Origin: Pleurocapsa sp. MO_226.B13
GTDB lineage: Bacteria; Cyanobacteriota; Cyanobacteriia; Cyanobacteriales; Xenococcaceae
Reading direction: 5' to 3'
DNA length: 21,162 bases
NCBI GenBank assembly: GCA_030064795.1
Contig: JASJEI010000216.1
Span: 1 to 21,162, forward strand
Below are positions 16,274 to 21,162 of the stretch, one piece after another (the first letter of the stretch is position 1; each line of letters opens with the position of its first letter). Under the pieces are notes generated by a model. That model was given only the letters and a program-made list of their open reading frames with translations, was not told the DNA's origin and did no database searches. A program made the position numbers and the translations under genes.

Positions 16274-16299
16274 GCAGATCCCAGGGGTTGTAAATCTGC
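16274..16299 (-). terminator. Candidate terminator hairpin after the DUF6825-like gene
   Basis: GCAGAT and ATCTGC form a 6-bp stem around a 14-base loop, 18 bp past the stop codon in the minus direction, followed by TTGGCTATTTTGTTTTAA. The loop is large and the T tract interrupted, so this is weak. The rest of the 16103-16316 gap is AT-rich with no gene seen. Confidence 0.3.
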
Positions 16300-16316
16300 C
16301 TTAGACAAGATCGATC

Positions 16317-16661
16317 TCAGTCACGATATTTTTTTAATTCAGATCTTAAGGTAGCGATTTCGGCTCTCAGTCGATCTAGCATTGCCTGCAAATCATCTGA
16401 GTTAGTATTGTTGAGATCGAGATTAATGCTACTGCTAGAAGGGGTAGTACTATTAGTGCTACTAGGATAGGAGGTATTTCCTGCTGCTCGGTCGGCTCTT
16501 TGCTGTACTTCTTCGACAAATTTTCGCAAATTTTCTCGTTGTTCGGCATCAAATTTTCCCAAATCGCTCATGGCGTTGGTAAAAGATTCTTCTAGCTTTT
16601 CGCTGATTACCTCCGCTAAAGCTCTACCGAAAAAAAAGGCATCAGTGACAGGGTTACTCAT
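16317..16661 (-). CDS. Conserved cyanobacterial protein, DUF6825-like (thylakoid-associated)
   Basis: The 114-residue protein begins with a conserved helical block (FFFGRALAEVISEKLEESF, then LGKFDAEQRENLRKFVEEV). A serine/threonine/asparagine-rich linker at about residues 62-90 follows, and the protein closes with a short coiled coil (LQAMLDRLRAEIATLRSELK). The N-terminal block matches my memory of cyanobacterial proteins annotated as DUF6825 or thylakoid-associated; no biochemical function is assigned. It has no signal peptide and no membrane helix, so it is probably a soluble or peripherally attached oligomer. The ATG at 16661 is the only sensible start. It is divergent from the MscS gene, with both promoters in the intervening 70-130 bp. 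Confidence 0.7.
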   Translation of the reverse strand: MSNPVTDAFFFGRALAEVISEKLEESFTNAMSDLGKFDAEQRENLRKFVEEVQQRADRAAGNTSYPSSTNSTTPSSSSINLDLNNTNSDDLQAMLDRLRAEIATLRSELKKYRD

Positions 16662-16795
16662 GAGATAAAGTTGATTAAAGCTTCCGTAACAAATTATATC
16701 CTTAATTCTTGTAGCTATTAACTCTAAGCTCTATGCTTTTAGGTCTAAGAAGAATCGCTCCTGCAATTATCAACAGAGCGATCGCTCTTACAGAT

Positions 16796-18427
16796 ATGGA
16801 AAATATATTAAAAACTCTCGGGCAGAAATTACTCTCCAAAGGTTTAATGGTTGTTGTTTTGGTTGTAGTTATCAATCTCTCCGCTCTTCCTGCTAGGGGT
16901 CAGTTGCCATTTTTACCGCAAATTACCTGGGAAACTTTTAAATTTAATCAAAATCCCGAAAACCACGTCATTTCAGCCTGTGTTCGCCTTGATGGTCGCT
17001 GTATTTTTAGCATTGTCGATCGCCAGCCGAAACTAGTTCAGAGGCTCAAATATACTGAAGATAGACTCAAAGATATTAGCAACGTTTACTTTGAGCAAAA
17101 CCAAGAATTAAAAGTTTATCATCAAAAACAAGGCGATCGGGAAGATATCTATGTGGTAGTGGGCGATCTCCGAGAACCTGTAATTACTCTATATCCTCAA
17201 GATACTGTGGTCAGGGGCATAAATTTAGAATATCAGGCGCAGCAAATTGTCAGTCAACTAAATTCGGGACTGAAAAGGGCTAAGGAAGAACGTCAGCGAC
17301 CTTATTTAATCGGACAGGCTAAATTAGCAGGAGCGATCGCGCTAATTATTTTGCTAGTTCAGTTAGTGATTCAAGACAGATTAAAGAAATCTCATCAAGC
17401 TAAAACCGAGCTTCAGTCAGAGCGGTTATTCTGGCTGCAACCTTTTGCCGACTATATCAGTAAAAAACAACGGCTGAATCTACGACTGCTACAGTATCGA
17501 CTGCTTCAGGTAGTTCAAGTAAGCTTGTGGTTGGGGGGAATTTTAGTAATTTTGGGTTTATTTCCCCAAACGCGATCGCTCCAGATTTGGCTAATTACTC
17601 TAATTCGGATTCCTGTAAGAATTATCGCCGTTGGCTTGGCAACCTATACTTTAATTCGTCTGAGTAATGTTTTGCTTGCCAAGCTAAATCAAACCCTAGC
17701 GGAAAACTATGTTTTGAGTCGGGATGTCAGACGCAGAATGCAAATCCGATTTACCAGCATCACCCGTTTGCTAGGCGGAATTATTGCGGTTTTATGGATT
17801 ATTTCAGGTATAGCGATCGCTCTGACTTTAATTGGGATTAATGTTACTCCCCTGTTAGCAGGTGCGGGGATTTTAGGTCTAGCCTTTTCTTTTGCTTCTC
17901 AAAATATTATTAAAGATGCCTTAAATGGCTTTTTTATTGTTTTAGAAGACCAATATGCCGTAGGGGATGTAATTAATGTCGGAGAGGTCAGCGGGATGGT
18001 GGAAAACTTTAATCTACGTATTACTCAGTTAAGAGACGGACAGGGAAGATTAACTACTATTCCTAACAGCGAAATCAAAACTGTAGCTAATCTTTCTAGT
18101 CAGTGGTCGAGAGCCGAAATTGATATTCCCATAGCGTATCAAACCCAAATAAACCGAGCATTAGAATTGATCGATCGAGTAGCACGAGAAATGGAAGCTG
18201 AGTCGGAGTGGCAAGACAAAATAATCGAACCTCCTCAAATATTGGGAGTAGATCGATTTAGCGATTTCGGTTCAGTAGTTCGGGTCTGGATCAAAACCGA
18301 ACCCTTGAAACAATGGGAAGTTGGTCGCGAGTTTCGTCGTCGTCTGCAAAATGTATTTGAGCAAAATGATGTACCTTTAACTGTTATGCAACAGAGAATT
18401 TGGTTGGAAAAGGACAATATTGACTAA
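16796..18427 (+). CDS. MscS-type mechanosensitive ion channel
   Basis: MscS-family channels open under membrane tension to release solutes during osmotic downshock. The product has a signal-like N-terminus (hydrophobic LMVVVLVVVINLSALPARG) and a periplasmic domain of about 150 residues. Five membrane helices follow (starting near GAIALIILLVQLV), then the family-defining pore helix and linker, LAGAGILGLAFSFASQNIIK and DALNGFFIVLEDQYAVGDVI. The cytoplasmic beta domain (VGEVSGMVENFNLRITQLRD, LTTIPNSEI) and the C-terminal alpha/beta region complete it. I chose the ATG at 16796 (MENILKTLGQKLL, 543 residues), which gives a normal signal-peptide length; an ATG at 16733 would add 21 residues. Small MscS is about 286 residues, so this is a longer variant with an extra periplasmic domain. 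Confidence 0.87.
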   Translation: MENILKTLGQKLLSKGLMVVVLVVVINLSALPARGQLPFLPQITWETFKFNQNPENHVISACVRLDGRCIFSIVDRQPKLVQRLKYTEDRLKDISNVYFEQNQELKVYHQKQGDREDIYVVVGDLREPVITLYPQDTVVRGINLEYQAQQIVSQLNSGLKRAKEERQRPYLIGQAKLAGAIALIILLVQLVIQDRLKKSHQAKTELQSERLFWLQPFADYISKKQRLNLRLLQYRLLQVVQVSLWLGGILVILGLFPQTRSLQIWLITLIRIPVRIIAVGLATYTLIRLSNVLLAKLNQTLAENYVLSRDVRRRMQIRFTSITRLLGGIIAVLWIISGIAIALTLIGINVTPLLAGAGILGLAFSFASQNIIKDALNGFFIVLEDQYAVGDVINVGEVSGMVENFNLRITQLRDGQGRLTTIPNSEIKTVANLSSQWSRAEIDIPIAYQTQINRALELIDRVAREMEAESEWQDKIIEPPQILGVDRFSDFGSVVRVWIKTEPLKQWEVGREFRRRLQNVFEQNDVPLTVMQQRIWLEKDNID

Positions 18428-18550
18428 CAATGGCGATCGAGCGTGCTACTCTAAATTGCTGGCTTTAATTAAAGCTAAATTTATATTTAAATTTTCTCTA
18501 TTTCGATAAGATAAAAACAGCAAAAATCGATTTGGCAGGGTTATTTTTGC

Positions 18551-18566
18551 TCACAGTTTTCTGTGA
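18551..18566 (+). other. Perfect short hairpin between the MscS and OmpA-type genes
   Basis: TCACAG and CTGTGA form a perfect 6-bp stem around TTTT. No T tract follows, so it could be a weak terminator for the channel gene or a structure in the leader of the next gene. The surrounding 277-bp gap (18428-18704) is AT-rich and has no gene that I can see. Confidence 0.3.
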
Positions 18567-18704
18567 ACTATAGTATGTAAGCAGTCGAAAATTTAATTTG
18601 AGGTTGATTGACCAGTATTTTTTTTGTCTTTAAATATTTAAATTGAAAATTTTTTATCCCTCTAAAAAAGTAGAAAAAAAGTCCTAGAAATAGTTACGCT
18701 ATCT

Positions 18705-20972
18705 ATGAATTCTTCCGATAATTTTTCCGCCTCAACTAAAAAATATTCTGATTCTTCATCAGACACCGCACCAATTGACAATCTACTCGATCTGTTGCTC
18801 GATTCAGAACAGTCCGAAAGCAGTTCATCATCAGAATCTACCCCAAGCGAGGGATCCGATCTTTTGTTAGCAGCATCAAGGCAAGTATCGGAGTTGGAAA
18901 TCGATTTTGAGCCAGAAAAATCTCCAGATAAAGACTCCGATCCTATTGATAGTGATTCTTTCGAGCCTGAGATAGAAATAGACGATCGAAAAGCCAAACT
19001 AACTCTAAAAGAATTAGAATACAAGGCATTTCGGCAAGAAACCACCAAACCGAACCAGAAGCAGAATTCAGCTAGAGGACGATCGAAAATCAGCTTCGCA
19101 GAACAACAAAAGCAGCTTTTAGCGATCGAAACAGAATCTGCATCTTCAGAAGAGTTGATTGAGTACATCAATACTTTAATTCCCCTGATGGTAGAATTAC
19201 TCAGATATAAAATCAATAATTCTCGCGACGGAATTATACAGGCGGTAACTCCTGTAATAGAACAGCTAATCGAGCAGCGTTCGGTAGAAGAACCCGAAAA
19301 AGTGGCAATAGCGGTTGCCAAAATCTTACCCTCAGCAATTGCCCAAGAAATCAATCTTTCTCCCGCAGCCATTGCTAAAGCGATCGCACCTGAAGTAGCC
19401 TTATCGATTAGAGAACAAATTCGTTTGGATGAAGATGCTATTTCTCAAGCTTTAGGGCCAGAAATGGGCAAGGCGATCAAAGCCCAAATCGAATTAGAAA
19501 GAGATGCAATGGTAGACGCGCTTTATCCTGTCATTGGCAATACTATTTCTAAGTACATGGTGGAAGTAGTTCAGGAGATCAACAGAAAGGTCGAAAATAC
19601 CCTGAGTCCCGAAGGATTTAAACGGAAAATACGAGCCAAAATTCAGGGCGTATCAGAGGCAGAGTTAATTTTACAAGAGTCTGTCGGTTGTCACGTACAG
19701 GCGGTATTTTTGATTGATAAAGATTCGGGGATCGTAATTGAAAAGTTTCAAAAGCAAGGGGAAGACGAACCAGAATTAGATTCTGACATGGTTGCGGGAA
19801 TGCTCACTGCTATCCGTAGTTTTGCTAATGATTGCATTGTCTCTGATTCAGAATTGGATACCATCGATTATGGTAACTGGCAAATTCATCTAGAAGTAGC
19901 AGGATATTGTTATCTAGCCGTTGTCTTGCGGGGTGAACCTACCAAGGAATCGATCGGCAAAATTCGTCACGTCTTCGGCGAGATTGTTCTCAATTATGGT
20001 AGCGCGATCGAAAAATTTGAGGGAGATTTTACAACTGTTCCTCCAGCAATTAAACCGAAGTTATCTGAGTTAACCGAGTCTGAACAAGAAGAGTCAAAAC
20101 AAGCTTCTTCACCGACAACCTTGTTATGGCTGATTGCTTTGATCCTCGCTATTATTTTCGTTCCCTGGGGAATACTCCGCTATCGTTCTAAAGTTGCTCG
20201 CAATATCGAGCAATTCACGGCAATACAGCTTGACGCTGCACCAGAATTATCGGTTTATCGTTTAGAACCTGAAGTCTCAGACGGCGTGTTGACAATTACG
20301 GGTAGAGTTCCCAGTGAGGAACTACGTCAACAAGCAACTACGATTACTGAGAAAATTGCTGCTCAAAACGAGCTGGAGTTAGATAGTCAAATTATTGCCG
20401 TCGATGTTCCAGCAGACTCCAACACAATTTCAGGGGAAATTGAAAGACTGACAGAGTTATTAAATCAGCAGCCAGAAGTGGCGATCCAATCTAACTATCA
20501 GTCTCATATTTTATCTGTAGATGGGTTTATCTTGGATAAAACTCAGCAAGAGAAAATTAATCGAGCTTTTAGCCAAATACCAGGAATTAAACAAGTAATT
20601 TTTAATCTAGCTAGTCAGTTGCCCGTAGTCGAACAACGTATATATTTTGAGGTCGATTCAAATAACTTAAACTTTGCCGATAATTCTAGTAAAATTGAAT
20701 CGATCATGCAATTTTTGAATCAATTTCCACAGCTACATTTGAAGCTAATTGCTTACAGTGATGGAATTGGTTCGGATGAAATTAATCAACGATTAGCCCA
20801 AGAACGTTGTTCTAATGTTAGAGCAGAATTAGTCGCCAGAGGAGTTGACCCAGCTAGACTAGTGACTGACTGCCAACAACTTCGTTTTTCTTCAGAACGA
20901 GATCGATTTACCAGCCAAATAACCCGCTACGTGGGTTTTGAGCCGTTTATTCCTAAGAAGTATTTTAATTAA
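18705..20972 (+). CDS. Single-pass protein: helical repeats, longin/roadblock-like domain, BON-like and OmpA domains
   Basis: The 755-residue product has six parts. Residues 1-110 are acidic, serine-rich and probably disordered. Residues 150-325 are helical and include about four 23-residue repeats starting at LPSAIAQEI, PEVALSIRE, PEMGKAIKA and PVIGNTISK. Residues 326-440 look like a longin/roadblock fold (AVFLIDKDSGIVIEKF; AGYCYLAVVLRGEP). A transmembrane helix spans about 472-490 (LLWLIALILAIIFVPW). A BON-like region covers about 508-570 (VSDGVLTITGRVPSEELRQQ), with a second, weaker one to 640. An OmpA domain starts near 645 and keeps the peptidoglycan-binding Asp and Arg (AYSDGIGSDEINQRLAQER). 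The N-terminal half should be cytoplasmic and the OmpA end periplasmic. A small GTPase gene begins 10 bp after the stop, so the two are probably one operon and work together. The longin-like call is inferred from pattern. Confidence 0.78.
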   Translation: MNSSDNFSASTKKYSDSSSDTAPIDNLLDLLLDSEQSESSSSSESTPSEGSDLLLAASRQVSELEIDFEPEKSPDKDSDPIDSDSFEPEIEIDDRKAKLTLKELEYKAFRQETTKPNQKQNSARGRSKISFAEQQKQLLAIETESASSEELIEYINTLIPLMVELLRYKINNSRDGIIQAVTPVIEQLIEQRSVEEPEKVAIAVAKILPSAIAQEINLSPAAIAKAIAPEVALSIREQIRLDEDAISQALGPEMGKAIKAQIELERDAMVDALYPVIGNTISKYMVEVVQEINRKVENTLSPEGFKRKIRAKIQGVSEAELILQESVGCHVQAVFLIDKDSGIVIEKFQKQGEDEPELDSDMVAGMLTAIRSFANDCIVSDSELDTIDYGNWQIHLEVAGYCYLAVVLRGEPTKESIGKIRHVFGEIVLNYGSAIEKFEGDFTTVPPAIKPKLSELTESEQEESKQASSPTTLLWLIALILAIIFVPWGILRYRSKVARNIEQFTAIQLDAAPELSVYRLEPEVSDGVLTITGRVPSEELRQQATTITEKIAAQNELELDSQIIAVDVPADSNTISGEIERLTELLNQQPEVAIQSNYQSHILSVDGFILDKTQQEKINRAFSQIPGIKQVIFNLASQLPVVEQRIYFEVDSNNLNFADNSSKIESIMQFLNQFPQLHLKLIAYSDGIGSDEINQRLAQERCSNVRAELVARGVDPARLVTDCQQLRFSSERDRFTSQITRYVGFEPFIPKKYFN

Positions 20973-20982
20973 AGCCTAACCA

Positions 20983-21162
20983 ATGCCAGTAATCACCAAA
21001 AAAATTTGTCTATTAGGAGATTTTAATGTCGGTAAAACTAGTCTTATTAGGCGTTTTGTTGAAGATAAATTTAGCGACCAATATTTATCTACAGTGGGAG
21101 TAAAAGTATCTCGCAAATCTCTAAATATTAGAACCGATTCAAATCTCTATCAGATTAGTTTG
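20983..21162 (+). CDS. Ras/Rab-like small GTPase, 5' part (runs off the window)
   Basis: Sixty codons are present from the ATG at 20983. The G1 P-loop is GDFNVGKTS (residues 12-20, with Lys18 and Thr19), and the switch I region reads FSDQYLSTVGVKVSRK, with Thr37 at the place of the Mg-coordinating Thr of Ras and Rab proteins. The downstream G3-G5 motifs lie outside the window. Small GTPases of this type switch between GDP- and GTP-bound states and recruit partners at membranes; bacterial examples include MglA, but this one looks closer to Rab-like cyanobacterial proteins. The start follows the stop of the OmpA-type gene by 10 bp with no strong ribosome binding site, suggesting translational coupling or at least co-transcription. 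Confidence 0.82.
   Translation, partial: MPVITKKICLLGDFNVGKTSLIRRFVEDKFSDQYLSTVGVKVSRKSLNIRTDSNLYQISL

Noticed and set aside
18662..19372. A 236-codon minus-strand frame, rich in Ser and Cys, opposite the start of the OmpA-type gene.
   Set aside because: It mirrors the acidic, serine-rich codons of the sense gene, has no recognisable domain, and the sense gene has clear domains in the same region.
1..21162. CRISPR arrays, tRNA or rRNA genes, and riboswitches.
   Set aside because: There are no regularly spaced direct repeats with unique spacers. I recognised no tRNA cloverleaf or rRNA core motif by eye, and the gaps are short and AT-rich. Small RNAs cannot be excluded.

Overview
The window comes from a cyanobacterial chromosome. 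About twenty copies of the octamer GCGATCGC (the HIP1 site) are spread through the host genes. Several genes are of cyanobacterial type: an NdhS-like NDH-1 subunit, a DUF4079 membrane protein, a HAS-barrel protein, a DUF6825-like thylakoid protein and an ABC1/UbiB kinase. The genus cannot be fixed from sequence alone. I saw no rRNA, tRNA or CRISPR array.

Region 1 (1-6750) is a decayed accessory locus. Two tandem minus-strand genes of the caspase / STAND NTPase / WD40 type have been broken by two insertion sequences, both carrying degraded plus-strand transposases. The downstream gene keeps a caspase-like protease domain and a P-loop NTPase. It has an in-frame amber stop just before Walker B, and an IS66-family element (514-2348) now joins its NTPase directly to the last WD40 blade and a TPR tail, so most of the propeller is missing. 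The upstream gene keeps eight and a half WD40 repeats and a homologous tail, but its 5' end is cut off at an IS630-family element (5369-6746) that has clear terminal repeats and a TA target duplication.

Region 2 (6750-12000) holds small, intact housekeeping and conserved genes. On the minus strand are RNase HI with an extra N-terminal helical domain, a macro-domain protein paired with a HAS-barrel protein, and ndhS. A small two-helix membrane protein lies on the plus strand and DUF4079 on the minus strand, with a 132-bp MITE between them that has perfect terminal repeats and a TTTAA duplication. Then come an LD-carboxypeptidase and a small bacterial-type ferredoxin, both on the plus strand.

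Region 3 (12000-16700) is a co-directional minus-strand run: ABC1/UbiB kinase, PP2C-type phosphatase and M20 amidohydrolase. A second short MITE-like element abuts the amidohydrolase stop codon. A small DUF6825-like gene lies upstream.

Region 4 (16700-21162) is on the plus strand: an MscS-type channel, then a 755-residue single-pass protein that joins a cytoplasmic helical-repeat and longin/roadblock-like region to periplasmic BON-like and OmpA peptidoglycan-binding domains. Ten bases after its stop, a Ras/Rab-like small GTPase begins and runs off the window. This last pair is the most interesting candidate system here: it has the parts expected of a GTPase switch wired through the inner membrane to the cell wall.
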